From positions 125,165 to 189,164 of the forward strand of contig JAKUCV010002023.1 of the NCBI GenBank assembly GCA_028386065.3: 64,000 nt of DNA, given 5' to 3'. Source of the DNA: Turnera subulata (Eukaryota; Streptophyta; Magnoliopsida; Malpighiales; Passifloraceae). This document shows, piece by piece, positions 48,805 to 60,523 of the stretch (positions are counted from its first letter, which is position 1; each line of letters starts with the position of its first letter). The notes beneath the pieces were generated by a model. The model had not been told where the DNA came from, did no database searches, and saw only the letters and a program-made list of their open reading frames with translations. The translations under genes were made by a program, and so were the position numbers.

Positions 48805-50845
48805 GTGTTTGAGGTACTCCAGCGTGACACTGGCATAGAAACAGCGGCAGCGGACGCTGTACCTCAGCCCTCCGTACCAAAAGTGGAACTAAAACCCCTT
48901 CCATCACATCTCAGGTATGATTTCCTTGGTTCTAATTATTCATATCTTGTTATTGTTAGTGCTGACCTTTCTGCAGATGAGACCAGTGCCTTGCTGGCTG
49001 TCCTCAAGCAGCATCGCGCTGCTATTGGTTATACCATTCAAGACATCAAAGGGATCAACCCCTCTCTCTATATGCACCGCATTCCATTGGAGGAGGGATG
49101 CAAAGCCACTATTGAGCATCAGAGGAGGTTGAATGAGAACATGAAGGAGGTGTTCAAGAAGGAAATCCTCAAACTTCTTGACGCTGGCATAATATATCCC
49201 ATCTCGGATAGCCCATGGGTGTCCAGTGCATGTGGTGCCTAAAAAGGGAGGGATGACAGTAGTTCGAAATGCCAACAATGAATTGATACCTACTCAAACA
49301 GTGACAGGGTGGCGTATGTGCATTGACTACCGTAAGCTCAACAGCGCCACCCGTAAAGATCATTTCCCCCTCCCTTTTATCGATCAAATACTGGAACGAT
49401 TGGCCAAGCACACACACTTCTATTATTTGGATGGATATTCAGGGTTTTTCCAAATTCCCATCCATCCAAATGATCAGGAGAAGACAAATTTCATCTGCCC
49501 ATACGGTACATTTGCATACAGGCGCATGCCGTTCGGTTTATGCAATGCACCTGCTACTTTTCAGCGTTGCATGATGAGCATATTTTCTGATTTTATTGAG
49601 GATATCATGGAGGTGTTTATGGATGACTTTTCTATATATGGAACTTCATTTGATAATTGCTTAAGAAATCTAACCAAGGTGTTATAGCGCTGTGAGGAAA
49701 CTCATCTTGTGCTTAATTGGGAGAAGTGTCACTTCATGGTAAGAGAAGGCATTGTACTGGGACATTTAGTCTCAGCTAGTGGTTTTGAGGTTGATAAAGC
49801 AAAAATTGAAGTTATTGAAAAATTGCCTCAACCCACGATAGTGCGCGCTGTTCGAAGTTTCCTTGGGCATGCTGGTTTCTACCGACGCTTTATTAAGGAC
49901 TTTTCAAAGATTGCAAAGCCTTTGATGAACCTCCTTAATATAGATGTCGACTTTGTATTTGATCAGTCTTGTGTAGATGCCTTTTGTAGGTTAAAGCAGG
50001 CACTGGTGACCGTACCAATCATGCAGCCACCTGATTGGACGCTGCCCTTCGAGATCATGACTGATGCCAGCGACCATGCCGTGGGTGCTGTATTGGGGCA
50101 GCGAAAAGATGGAAGGCTCCATGCCATCTATTACACCAGTCGTACGCTGGATGATGCCCAGCTCAACTATGCCACTACTGAGAAGGAGCTGCTGGCCGTA
50201 GTCTTAGCCATTGACAAGTTCCGATCATACCTTCTTGGCTTCAAAGTGATTGTTCATACTGACTATACTGCTCTGCAATACCTCTTGACCAAGAAGGAGG
50301 CTAAGCCCCGCCTCATCCGCTGGATCCTTCTCCTTCAAGAATTCGATTTGGAGATCAGAGACAAGAAGGGAACAGAGAATATGGTGGCGGACCATCTTTC
50401 CCGCATTGTTCTAAATCGGGAATATTCACCAATGGATGAACCCCCTATCAATGATCAATTGCCGGATGAGTTATTAGTGGCCGCAGTGCACGATGTATGG
50501 GCAACACGACCCGCTGCCAACGTTTTCAGAACCGATTACCCGTGGTATGCACAGTATGTGAATTACATAGTATGTGGTGTTTTTCCCCCTGATATCAACT
50601 ACAATCAAAAGAAGAAATTCTTATCTGATATCAAGCATTACTACTATGATGAGCCGGATTTGTTCAAACACTGTGGAGATGGTCTTATTCGTAAATGCTT
50701 ACCTGAAGAATCCCACAAGACTGTCCTTGCCAGTTGCCATCAGACCCCTTATGGAGGACATTATGGAGCTCAGAAGAAGGTAATCAAGGTGCTTGACTCT
50801 GGTTTCTTTTGGCCGACTATCTTCAAAGAAGCTCGGAATTCGTGA
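48805..50845 (+). pseudogene. Athila reverse transcriptase and RNase H
   Basis: RT begins in the same frame as protease after a TAG at 48799, with INPSLYMHRIPLEEG. A frameshift near 49235 leads to WRMCIDYRKLN, YLDGYSGFFQIPIHP, MPFGLCNAPATFQ and the catalytic FMDDFS. A TAG at 49685 (normally Gln, before [16 protein letters not shown]) interrupts the thumb. RNase H has [22 protein letters not shown] and [11 protein letters not shown], then VADHLSRI. The frame ends in the integrase zinc-binding domain. Confidence 0.88.
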
Positions 50846-51805
50846 AGTCTTGTGATTGTTGCCAGCGCACTGGAAATATTTCCCAGTGCCATGAAGGTTC
50901 GCAGCAGGGGCTACTATTCGTCGAACCCTTTGATGTATGAGGTATTGACTTCATGGGTCCTTTTCCTTCCTCCCATTCACACCAGTGCATTCTGGTAGCT
51001 GTGGACTACGTGACCAAATGGGTTGAAGTGATTGCATCTCCCACTAATGATGGCTCTGTTGTTACTCGATTCTTGAAGAAGAATATTTTCACCCGGTTTG
51101 GTGTTCCAAGGGTCATTATTAGTGATGGAGGGTCCTACTTTTGCAACAAGCTATTTGGGGCGCTGTTGAAGCATTATGGGGTCACCCACCAGGTTACAAC
51201 ACCCTATCACCCTCAAACCAGTGGTCAAGTGGAAGTTTCTAATAGGGAGATCAAGCGTATCTTGGAGAAAACTATCAGCACGACCCGCAAGGACTGGTAT
51301 ATGAAGCTAGATGACGCGCTGTGGGCTTATCGGATGGCCTACAAGACCCCTATTGGCACCACCCCTTATCGATTGGTGTATGAAAAGTCCTGCCACTTAC
51401 CAGCGGAGTTGGAGCATAGAGCTTATTGGGAAATCAAGGCCCTTAACTTTGATGACAAGGCAGCTCCAGCTCAATGAGGTTGAAGAAATCCGCCTTGAGG
51501 CTTATGAGAACAATAAAATTTACAAGGAAAGGTCCAGAAGGACAGGAACATCCTCAGACAACAATTCAAAGCTGGTGAACAGGTGTTACTGTTCAATTCT
51601 CGACTGAAGCTGTTTCCTGGAAAACTTCGCCACGCTGGACAGGGCCCTACACGGTAGTAACTATTTTTCCACATGGTGCTGTTGAAATCCAAAAGGGGGA
51701 CCATTCCCCTTTCAAAGTCAATCACCAATGGCTCAAGCGTCATTTTCCCAATGCCCCGATTGATGAGCCGCTGGTTGTTTCACTAGCTACGCCCGCTGTT
51801 GAGTG
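50846..51805 (+). pseudogene. Athila integrase
   Basis: The zinc finger ([10 protein letters not shown] ... CDCCQRTGN) is split by a frameshift near 50845. The core then has Asp in GIDFMGPFP, preceded by TGA near 50938 where Trp is expected, Asp in IISDGGSYF and Glu in [10 protein letters not shown]. Another frameshift near 51470 moves to the frame with [15 protein letters not shown], and a further one to GPYTVVTIFPHGAVEI. The last frame ends at 51805. Confidence 0.85.
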
Positions 51806-52507
51806 ATCTGCTTTGTGTCCAGCTACAAGACGTAATAGAAGCGCTGCTCGGGAGGCTGCCCGAGGGTAAGTTTTAATATTTTTAGTACATCCCTTTTATT
51901 TTATCTTTGTTTGGTTTTTGTTTGCTGTTCTTTTGCAGCTCTAAAAAAATAGAAAAATCTGAAAATAGCCTAAAGACGAGGATTTGAAGGACTACAGCAC
52001 GCGTTGTTGCTATTTTCGCACGCATTGACATCCAGAGAAGCCACCTACACTCTTCTTTTATTTTTTCTGCTCTGCATGTCCTGTTGAGTGCATCTTACAC
52101 CTTGTGTGCTAAATGTCCATCATACCCTTGCATCCATGCATTTTTAATAACATGAAAGCTCATGCCAAAATATAAGTTTGGGGGAAGAAAGACAGAAATT
52201 TCGCAGCAGACAGAGTCATCATGGACAACAAATTTGGGATTCCAAGATATATTGGGTTACTGATTTTGGGGGTGCACTAATCATGGCGGTTCCTCTCTTT
52301 TCCATGTAACTTCCCCCATTACCATCCCCACCCCACCCATATTCTCTCCAGTTTCCAACACTCACACACCCACCAACACCATAATTACCTCTCCTTCTTT
52401 TCCATAAACTCGCCGCCCACACTCTCTTTCTCCCTTCTCTCTCTCACACACGCTCCCCACTTCACCAAATCCCTAACCCCTGATTTCGTCCCTCTACTTC
52501 CTCTGCC
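51806..52507 (+). other. Spacer between Athila pol and accessory ORF
   Basis: Non-coding. It contains a polypurine-like ataagtttgggggaaga (52167-52183), similar to the true tract at 55691, and a CT/CA-rich leader-like stretch (52310-52500) before the accessory ORF. Confidence 0.55.
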
Positions 52508-54129
52508 ATGGCTAGCGGCATGCAGACCACCACCACCACTCACTTCACTACCCCACCGTCTTCGGACTCCTAAAAAACCCACCAGACCACCATCGCCGCT
52601 GCCCAACACCCTCTCACACACCCCCAATTGCTACAGTGGCCACCCCTACCTCTGCTGTTGCAGCCACCCAAACACAAACCACCCCACTCCCTACCACCAC
52701 CCCACTCACCGATACCAACAATCCCCCTACACCTGTCCTATCTGATGCCTCTTCCTCTCCCAGTGACCAAACACCTCCCCCTCCGCGCCGCTCTCTCCTA
52801 CAGGAGGGCGATGAGCTGGTGAATCTTAGCGACGAGGCCACTCCACCCGACACTGCTCGCCTTGCTCGCAGCATTGGCACTTGCAAGACTTGCCGCACCG
52901 CCACTCAGATCGCTTCCTAGAGAAGCCACACCGCCGTCGCTAAGCGTTAGGGCAAGCGCAAGGTCTCAAAGTCCTCCCTTCCCATCAAGTGCAAGGACCA
53001 GAGCCCAGTACCTGATTCGCCTCCACCAGCCAAATGCCAGCAGCATTCCGTGACACCCGCTTCCGGGCGCAGTGGCCGCCGAAAGCAACTCGCGAGCGTT
53101 GGCAAAGAGGTAGTCAAAACCACGCCCGGTGCTCCCAAGCCACCGGTGGCGATTAAATTCGTCAGCAACGCCCACCACAAACAGCACGCGCTGCAATCCA
53201 CCAAGGAGGTCCTCAATACCAGATTCTTCGATAAGGGTACCCACTATGCCTATAAATTTCCACCCCTTATTGACGACCTTTTTGCGGCTGTTGGTTGGGT
53301 TAAATTTGCGGAGATGTATCAGTCTAGCTATCCGGCGCTGTCCCATGAGTTCTATGGGAGCTTCGCGACTATCCCGGGTGACAGCGCCGCTGGGATAGAG
53401 GAGTCCATCTCCTTCCGGTTGGACAATCGCACTCACAGCATGACCCTGTCAGAGTTTAATGCTTTATTTGGTTTTCCGGATGATGGGCTAAGGGCGCCAT
53501 AGCCAGAATATACAGCCCAGGCGGCATGGGCTGAGATCTCGACTGACGGGCTAAAGTATAGTCCCTCTTTCTCTCCTGGCATAGCTCTTAAGACTCTCAT
53601 GCTCAGGTATGTACATAATGTTTTGACTCGGACCCTCTTTTGCCGTAGCAGTAGCAAGACAGTGGTTGCTCGGAATGAGATGTTTTTCCTGTGGTGTTTT
53701 GTTCATCGCTGGCCGATCAATGTGGGCAGCTACCTCTTTGCCCGCTTTGAACACCATTTGAAGCAGACCTAATTAGGGTGTTCTGGCTTTATCACAGCGC
53801 TAGCGGAGCATTTTGGTGTTGATCTGTCTAAGTATGATGCGCTTAATGAGATTACTACATGCGAACAGACCGAGGCTCTCAAGTTCCTTGGTCCGTTCCC
53901 CACTGACAAGCCTACGCCAGCGTCTGCTGCTCCTGGGAGTTCCACCTCCGCGGCCGCTACCTCTGGTTCCTCCTCTGCTCCAGCGGCCACTGTAGCGGAC
54001 ATAGTGATGCTGCAGCACCACTTTGATGCCCGATTCCAGACGCTGTAGGACACTATCGGGGCGTAGTTGCGCCAGATTGTCAGCCTTTTATTTGACCTCC
54101 AAGATCACCTGCCCAAGGATGACCCCTGA
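52508..54129 (+). pseudogene. Athila accessory (env-position) ORF
   Basis: This is the extra ORF between integrase and 3' LTR. The possible start at 52508 leads to a stop after about 21 codons; the main frame is clear from 52618 on. A Pro/Thr/Ser-rich N-terminal part is followed by a basic segment and, at about 53240-53480, YQSSYPALSHEFYGSF and RTHSMTLSEFNALFGFPDDG. These resemble the domain in the copia-associated ORF at 1603-2877. In-frame stops occur at 52918, 52948, 53500, 53770, 54046 and 54064. The C-terminal part has FDARFQTL and a possible coiled-coil (LRQIVSLLFDLQDHL). I see no convincing membrane span, so an envelope role is not supported. Confidence 0.7.
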
Positions 54130-55705
54130 AGTTTTGGTTGCGCTTTCATGTTCTGCATCACATGTTTCTTTTCTGCATTTGTTCTCTTTTTGTTTTTCTG
54201 TCTTGTTCTGTTTCCTTGGACCAGTTTGGGGGACTTTTTCCCTCTGTTCTGTTTTCTTCTGTGTAGTTTCTGTTGATTTTTGCCCCTAGTGAGGGCACTG
54301 TGGACTTTAAGTTTGAGGGAGGCCAAAATTGGCATTTCTGTGTTTATGTTTATGCATTCTGTTCATGGCCAATTGATTTTTGATGTGTAAGCTGCTGGAT
54401 TTTATTATGCCTTCTCGATTTTATTCGCTGAAGCAGCATGCTGCAGCGCACGCTGTTATTTCACCCGTTGCGATTTCCTGATGATTCTTAAATTTAACAC
54501 CTGATGATCATTCAAGTTTAGTATGGTTTAGTTTGTACAGGATGAGAAAAACAAAATCACTTGAGAGCTGTGATACCAACAAGGTAACTTGTGCCAATTG
54601 CTCTTCTTTTAACTTTAAAGTGCCCACTGTCAGCTATCTTAGAACCGATTCTCATTTTCTTTTGATGCGGAATTTTTAGCATATTGGAATAATTGAGGAG
54701 ATGATATAGGCATTGTTTACTGAGCTTAACATGACTTTTATCCTACCTGTATCATAATTTCTACTTGACAACCCCTTATAGCCTAAATTGATGGTCAATT
54801 TATTTTCACATACCCACACCAACATACCTAAGCTGTTTGAGCCTTGCATGACCATCAAAGTGCTTTTAAGCACGCTGTTCTTCAAATTATAGCCCGACCC
54901 TGTCTGTTTGCCATCCTAGTTCTAATTTTTAGGATGACAGTGTCGTGACAGCACCCGTTGTAAGGTGAAAACACAAGGAGTTTTGTTGAGACATAAATGG
55001 AGCTTTGTAATTTATGAACATAGAGATGAGTGATGTACTATAATGAGATCAAGGGAGTGATGAAAAAAAAAACACAAAACAAAACAAATAAAAAAAAAGT
55101 GAGAAAAACCTCCGTACACTCCCTTGAAAAAAAATCTTTTGCTCTCTTTATCTCCTGTCAATCTTTTTATGCTCCAATGGTTAAAAAAAAAAATTTGGTT
55201 TGTGCTATAATTTTTTGGAAGAGGCTGTCTTAAGTTAGGATCTTGGAAGGTAAGCAATTTTTGTTATCCATCTAATTCCCTTTCTTTGTTAGCCATAAAC
55301 CGACCCCTTTACAAGACCAAGAAAGACATTTTGATCCTTGATTATGCTTTTATGCTCATTAGTAGAGAAAGGAAATTTGAATCGGCCTATGAGATGGTTG
55401 TTTTTAGCTTGGGCATTTTTCTTTTTGTAATGGCATATGGAACTTTGAAGGTTAAATGGCTACCAATTTGATTTTTTTTTGATCATCTATGTACTTTTTG
55501 TACTTTGTTGAACTAGAATTGAAAATCTTTCTGCCAAAAAGATAATTTAGGTTTTCGGACAGTGCGTGCTGTAGTGTGCGTGACAGGTGCAGCTGATGTA
55601 ATTTAATTTCGAGATGGTTGTTGTAATTTCCTGCTGCATCATTCTTTTTGTGATTAAGTTTATGTTTTGCTTGAGGACAAGCAAAGGTTCAAGTTTGGGG
55701 GAATT
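54130..55705 (+). other. Athila 3' untranslated region with polypurine tract
   Basis: A long non-coding tail. Tracts resembling agtttggggga occur near 54225 and 54310, and the functional one, aagtttgggggaatt, is at 55691-55705 directly before the 3' LTR. Imperfect inverted repeats of the form ACAGC-N4-GCTGT occur at 54443, 54948 and 55559. Confidence 0.65.
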
Positions 55706-56991
55706 TGATGAGCATGAAATTACACATTTTTACAGCAGGCACTGTAGTCTTTTGGCCTTGCATTTAGCATCCATTCATGCATTTAGATAGGAAATTACTT
55801 GCTTTTATACCAAATTTTACTTTCCTAGCTCTTGTTTGCTTACAGGTGCAATTAGGTCCTTTTTGGAGTGGATTTTGACAATGTTGGCCCGAAAACAGAA
55901 AGGCGCTGCTGAATGCCCACTTCCAGTTCAACTAGCACCAGCGACAGCGCCCAGATGCAACCTGACAGCGGCGCTGCGTCAAAGTCCTGATTTTTATAAT
56001 TAATTCGGAGACTTGCACCCAAATTCAAGAAGATTTTATTGAAGATCACGTGGACACTCCTTGGAAGGAAAGAAGACCTTTTGCTGCTAGGGTTTTAACA
56101 GAAGATTTGTTCTCTATAAATAAAAAAGAACAAAACCCTAAAGAGGGGGCTTCAACTTCTCTACTTCCTAGAGCAGAACACTTAGCTTTCAAGGCAGAAG
56201 GAGCTTGAAGAATTCAATTGAAGCAAGTGAAGACTTTAGGTTCATAACTTGACAGCATTTCGCTGTCGCTTATTACTTTGTTTGTTGTTCTTAGTTTCTT
56301 CATGAACTAATTTCTCTTATCTAGGTCTATGGGATGTAGCTACAGTTATGTTTGAATAATAATTCGAGTTTTGGCTTCTATTATTCGTTATTCTTTGATT
56401 TGTGTATGGAGAGCTTAACAGCGCATGCGGCCTGATCACCCTCTTGTGCACCTTAGATGACCTAGCGAAGCACTGAACAGGAGAAGTTAGGAAATCTGAT
56501 CGTTCTATACACAACCTCTATCCTAACTGTTGTCGAAAGAAATTTTTAGGGTAGTTGAGGATCCAGCACCTACTGCACCTTAGGACAGGCAACACTGGGG
56601 AACAACAGGTTGTTCGGGACTAGAGTAGGTTTACAATAACAGTGAATAGCTGGTTATAGATGATATAGGCTAGGGAGCCCTACAAGGTAGATGAATAAAT
56701 TAGCCAAACCATAGTTTTATTACTTAGACAGCACCCGCTGTAGTGAACCCCGGACAACCTAGGTTTCTTTATTACTGCATCACCTCACCAGTACACGTTG
56801 TTTCTTTATTTACTGTTTATTTACTTAATTTCCTTCGCCTATTACTCTCCCCAATTCGATGCTTTATTTACTTGACGTTTTACAGTCTAATCGATCGAAA
56901 GCTCTAAGGACAGTGTTATTTCGCAGTCCCTATGATTCGACCTTGTTTACTACAGCAACACTGTGCACTTGCAGCCGGCTTTGCACGAACA
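55706..56991 (+). mobile_element. Athila 3' LTR
   Basis: It is 1286 bases long, starts TGATGAGCATGAAATT and ends GCACGAACA. TATAAATAA is at 56115-56123. Compared with the 5' LTR it lacks about 49 bases in indels and has scattered substitutions. Confidence 0.9.
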
Positions 56992-57167
56992 CCCAACCTC
57001 CACCTCTGCCACCACCCACTGCCACCACCGTACCCAGACCAGTACTCGTTCCTTAGAGCTCCCCAGCGAGATTCACCTTCATTAGCTGCAACGGGGCCAC
57101 CATAAGTAGGGGGAGAAATAGTAGGTGAATCTGAAGAAGGACCTCTATTCTGCAAATAGGGAGGAAC
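56992..57167 (-). pseudogene. DEAD-box helicase fragment, segment 2
   Basis: This continues segment 1 with PPYLQNRGPSSDSP, SPPTYGGP and a Gly/Trp/Arg-rich stretch (GGRGGGWDR in one frame), as in DDX3-like proteins. It lies between the solo LTR and the Athila 3' LTR; a shift of frame occurs in the Gly-rich part. Confidence 0.7.
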
Positions 57168-58674
57168 TGTGAATACCCGACCCAAAATCACTTGGGCCTA
57201 TTCACCTTTTCCTTTACCTTCTTCCTCGGGTCAATCCCATGTCATTGGAGTCGCCACCCAAATTTTATTTAAGGGCAAAATTTGGGAAAACCCTTCATAT
57301 GACTTCTTTAGGCTACATGGTCATGGCGAACCAAAGACATGGGATCGGGAGTTCATCACGGATGGGAAGGTGTTAGGCACCCATCCATGTTGGGTCGAAA
57401 CCTTGTGCAATTGGAGAGTGCAAGTGTGCCTTGTGCAGGTGTGCAAGTGTAGAAAGTAAAGAGAAGGGGAGAAGAAGAAGATTTAGCTTGCATCCCGTTG
57501 TAAAACCGAGACTACCTATGTACCCGAGTGACCGGGGTCAAAGTCACATAGTTCTAAACATGGCCTTAAGTCGCCACTTACATCATCAAAAGCATCAGCA
57601 TATAATCAGCCAAAATCAAACAAGAAGGGAATAATGTTGCCTCTTGTAGCCCTCATCTAGCTCCTTGAATTGGGTTATGTTCTACACCCACCTTCTTGCC
57701 ATTTCTAAGCTCAATGGTTGATCCTCTCTTTGATTCCTCCTTGCTGGATTATTGCTACCAATGGTTGATCCTCTCTACCAGAGTTTCTGCCTATTAAAGA
57801 TTTCTTGGTAGAGTTTATCCAAGCACTCAAGGCTTATGGGTGTGTATGTGAGGAAAAATGTCTATCCCTTGAAATGTGTGTGAGGGGTCCTATTTATAGT
57901 GTTCTGGGAAGCCTAGGGGCATAGACCTGCTTAATGGTGAAGATTATGCCCAAAAATCTGGTCCAAAACCGCGTAGGATCGAAATTAGAAACAAAATCAG
58001 AGATTTGGGCGCTTCTGGAAGGGAATGACCGCCATGGCCGGCGGTCATGGGTGGACCCGTGCCATCCGTTCTTTCCTTTTCGAAGCCCCAATCCCCCTAA
58101 TTCAGCTCTGATTTGGTCCTACCGCGTAATCAACCTCTAATCAACCCAGAATCACTCTATTACTTGATTACTACTCCTCAAAATCATTCCATAACTGATT
58201 AATTATACATTAATGCCCATTTTAAGCAAAATCATATCGAAAACACAAAATCCAATTAAGTGATGATTTAACTCTGATTTTTTACGAAAATCAGAGCTAA
58301 AACTAACCTGCAAGAAATGTGTTAATGGGCTAATTAAACTCTGGAGAATTAACTTGGGCCCTTAAACTCATTCTTAACCCAAGAATAAATCATCTCAATT
58401 TAATTCGGTCAAAAAATAAATAAAAGGCCTAAGCAATTAAAAATATATTCCAGTCTAAACCTTATTATATATTTTATTCTAAGAATAAATCATCTCATTA
58501 ATCCTAGAGTTCAAATATATGAAGGTCTAAATTACCAAAATATATTATTTGTACTAAGTTGAATTCTGGACATGTCTTAATCCTAAGATTGAATCATCTC
58601 TTCAATTCAAGGTTCAAGTATGTTTAAAATCCGACTTTAGTAGAAAATTCATGGGTCAAATTTGGGTGATCACA
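57168..58674 (-). mobile_element. Solo LTR of the Tat family, target duplication GGAAC
   Basis: It is 1507 bases long, with ends TGTGAATACCCGACC and GGGTGATCACA on the + strand and GGAAC at 57163-57167 and 58675-58679. The - strand TATA box is at 57891-57899. U3 has only one full pair of GC boxes, ATGACCGCC (58025-58033) and GGCGGTCAT (58040-58048). It is inserted in the captured helicase fragment. Confidence 0.88.
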
Positions 58675-58679
58675 GGAAC

Positions 58680-58804
58680 ATACGCTTTACTAGAGCCACC
58701 GTCGGAATTGGGCACACCACCTACACTCCGATTGATACCAAAAGAAGGCGTGTTCTCAGCTACGGAATTCGCAGCCAAAACCGTTGATGTAGTCCTCGTA
58801 CACT
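58680..58804 (-). pseudogene. DEAD-box helicase fragment, segment 1 (N-terminus)
   Basis: The - strand reads ANSVAENTPSFGIN and then GGSSKAYVPPYLQNRG across the site of the solo LTR. This is the N-terminal tail typical of plant DDX3-like helicases (AtRH37/RH52 type: ...ANSAAEN...AYVPPHLRNR). The ancestral start codon is no longer ATG. A GGAAC target duplication marks where the solo LTR entered. Confidence 0.7.
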
Positions 58805-59455
58805 GTGCGTCTGCCAACCAAAAAACAATCCACACCCACAACAATAGTGTCAACTCCATCTCAACGTCCATACCCCTCACATCAATAACCAAAACTCAAT
58901 TAGTTCAAACCCTAGTCATTTATGCACAGCTTACTAGAATCAAACACAACAATGGGGGAAAGGGGTTCAGAAGTAACATACCCTAGCGTAGTTGGCGCGT
59001 GGAGGAAGAATGCACAGCATGGGAGGATGATATTACAAAGACACCCACTGTAAACGACGACGCATCTCGTTGTAGTGGAGGCTGTTCGATGCGATCAAGG
59101 GGAAAGGGCGTTAAGGCGGAGGAGAAGTAGGGGAGAGGAGCTTGTGCCCCAGCGGTGGTGGCCTTTGACGCTCGATCCACCTAGCGGCAGCGACTTCTAT
59201 ACTGACTCCGATGATAGTAAACAAATGAGGAAGAAGATTAGAGGGCTGAGGAGGAGGAAGAATAAAGAAGAAGTAGAGATGGTAGGGAATCGGGGAGAGA
59301 AAAAGAAGTAGAGATGGTAGGGAATATAAAAAATATATTTCAATTTATATTCTTTTTTTTTGATAAATTGATATACTTTATTAAAACAATTAAAACACAT
59401 ACGGAATTTATATTCTATAATAAACTGATTTTAGAATAAAACAAAATATATTAAT
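58805..59455. other. Interior of the Mutator-like element
   Basis: Possibly the 5' flank of the captured helicase gene. It is GC-moderate and partly AG-rich, with small overlapping frames but no domain. Confidence 0.35.
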
Positions 59456-59710
59456 GAGTCAAATGGGTGGGCAAACAGTTCGAGTCAAGCGGGTTTGGTT
59501 TTTTTTGGTTGGACTGATATTTTTGGGTCCCAAAAAGCTGATGTGGCGCCGAAAAATATGCCACATCAGCGATTCTCGACGGGTTCAGGCCAGAGAGACC
59601 AGAACACACCTAGCGGGTCGAGCACAGGGATGAAAAAAGGCCAAAATCCTACACGAGGATGAATTCCAACTTTGAGGCCTTACATAGGGACGGAAAAAAT
59701 GCTTTAATCC
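59456..59710 (-). repeat. Right long terminal inverted repeat of the Mutator-like element
   Basis: The complement of the left repeat. The two arms differ by point changes and small indels, so the element is not recent. Confidence 0.8.
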
Positions 59711-59719
59711 AAATATTTT

Positions 59720-60374
59720 AAAAAATGAGGGTGAGTCCTTCCATAACTCAATGGGCATAGTACTATGCAAACGAAAATCAAATTGAAAACCATATAGATC
59801 GAAACATATATATTTCATATAGGATTGCCGACTACAAGAGTGAATTGAATGTTGAAGAAACTGCAGCAAATGTAGAGAAACTTGAGGAAGGTATTATACG
59901 TCTAACTTCTTCATCTTCTGTTTATGTTTATTAATTTCTGTTTGATGTTCTTTGTCTTTGCAAGAAACTGAATGTTTGATGTTTTTTGTCTTTGCAAGAA
60001 ACTGAATGCTTGATGTTGTTTGTCTTTGCAACAAATGCGGGACTTGGTGCTTCAAAATTCTCCTCCTATTGAAGTGCGAGATGCAATCAGACTTGAGAGC
60101 AGAGAATTTTAGATGGTGCAACCCTTACTGCAAAAATTCTAGAATTACTTGTCTTTCTTTGCCTCCTCTGTAATGGAATTGTAGTAATTGATCCGAATAA
60201 TCGAATTTGATCATTTCATTTGTGCATTTCTGTTGTATTCATTGTTAAATAACTTGTCATCTTAGTTGTGGATGTTGTTGTGGATGCTTATGGGATGTTG
60301 TGTTAATGTGTTTCATGGAAAATGTTCACGATAATGAAGATTTCATTTCACTCCTTTTAGTGTTTCGGCAGTAC
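59720..60374. other. Unclassified sequence with exon-like patches
   Basis: Short stretches at about 59825-59890 (DYKSELNVEETAANVEKLEE, followed by a GTATTA donor-like word) and 60030-60110 read like protein but match nothing I know. A 45-base direct repeat of tgatgtt...tttgtctttgcaagaaac occurs at 59940-60020. Confidence 0.3.
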
Positions 60375-60523
60375 CGTACCGAGGTCAGTATAAATCGGCA
60401 TCATGCCGATCGGCATAAGGCGTTTAACGAGGCAGCATCGGTAAGAAAATAGGGCAGTCGAAAAAGTCATACCGATACCTTATCAGCGTGGTATGTGCCG
60501 TACTGACCGATTTCTCACCCCTA
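60375..60523 (-). mobile_element. hAT terminus fragment, inverted relative to 14855
   Basis: The complement begins TAGGGGTGAGAAATCGG and follows the sequence at 14855-15002 closely, including the CGGTAC words. Only one end is present. The terminal CCCCTA abuts the LINE reading frame. Confidence 0.6.

Larger units (their letters stand above)
44829..56991 (+). mobile_element. Full-length Athila-type Ty3/gypsy retrotransposon, target duplication CCCAA
   Basis: Complete in structure: two LTRs, tRNA-Asp primer site, gag-pro-RT-RNase H-integrase, accessory ORF and polypurine tract, 12,163 bases in all. CCCAA lies at 44824-44828 and 56992-56996. Coding regions carry many stops and several frameshifts, so it is no longer autonomous. 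It was inserted within the captured helicase fragment. Confidence 0.93.
44209..59710. mobile_element. Mutator-like element carrying a captured helicase fragment (Pack-MULE type), split by two later insertions
   Basis: Long inverted repeats of about 255 bases (44209-44463 and 59456-59710) bound the segment. Both begin GGATTAAAGC at the outside. Next to them lie aaatatttt (44199-44207, one base before the repeat) and aaatatttt (59711-59719), a probable 9-bp duplication as expected for Mutator-type elements. Subtracting the Athila element and the solo LTR with their duplications leaves about 1.82 kb. The interior holds a DDX3/RH37-type helicase fragment and no transposase. The remaining interior (58805-59455) is purine-rich in part and contains a direct repeat of gaagtagagatggtaggga. 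Confidence 0.75.

Noticed and set aside
52636..54129. Viral-type envelope protein in the Athila element
   Set aside because: The position fits the so-called env-like ORF, but I see no signal peptide, fusion peptide or membrane span; the recognisable domain is the plant transposon-protein type.
45477..56514. 65-codon ORFs on the - strand in both Athila LTRs
   Set aside because: They are the same LTR segment present twice; an open frame in U5 is not evidence of a gene.
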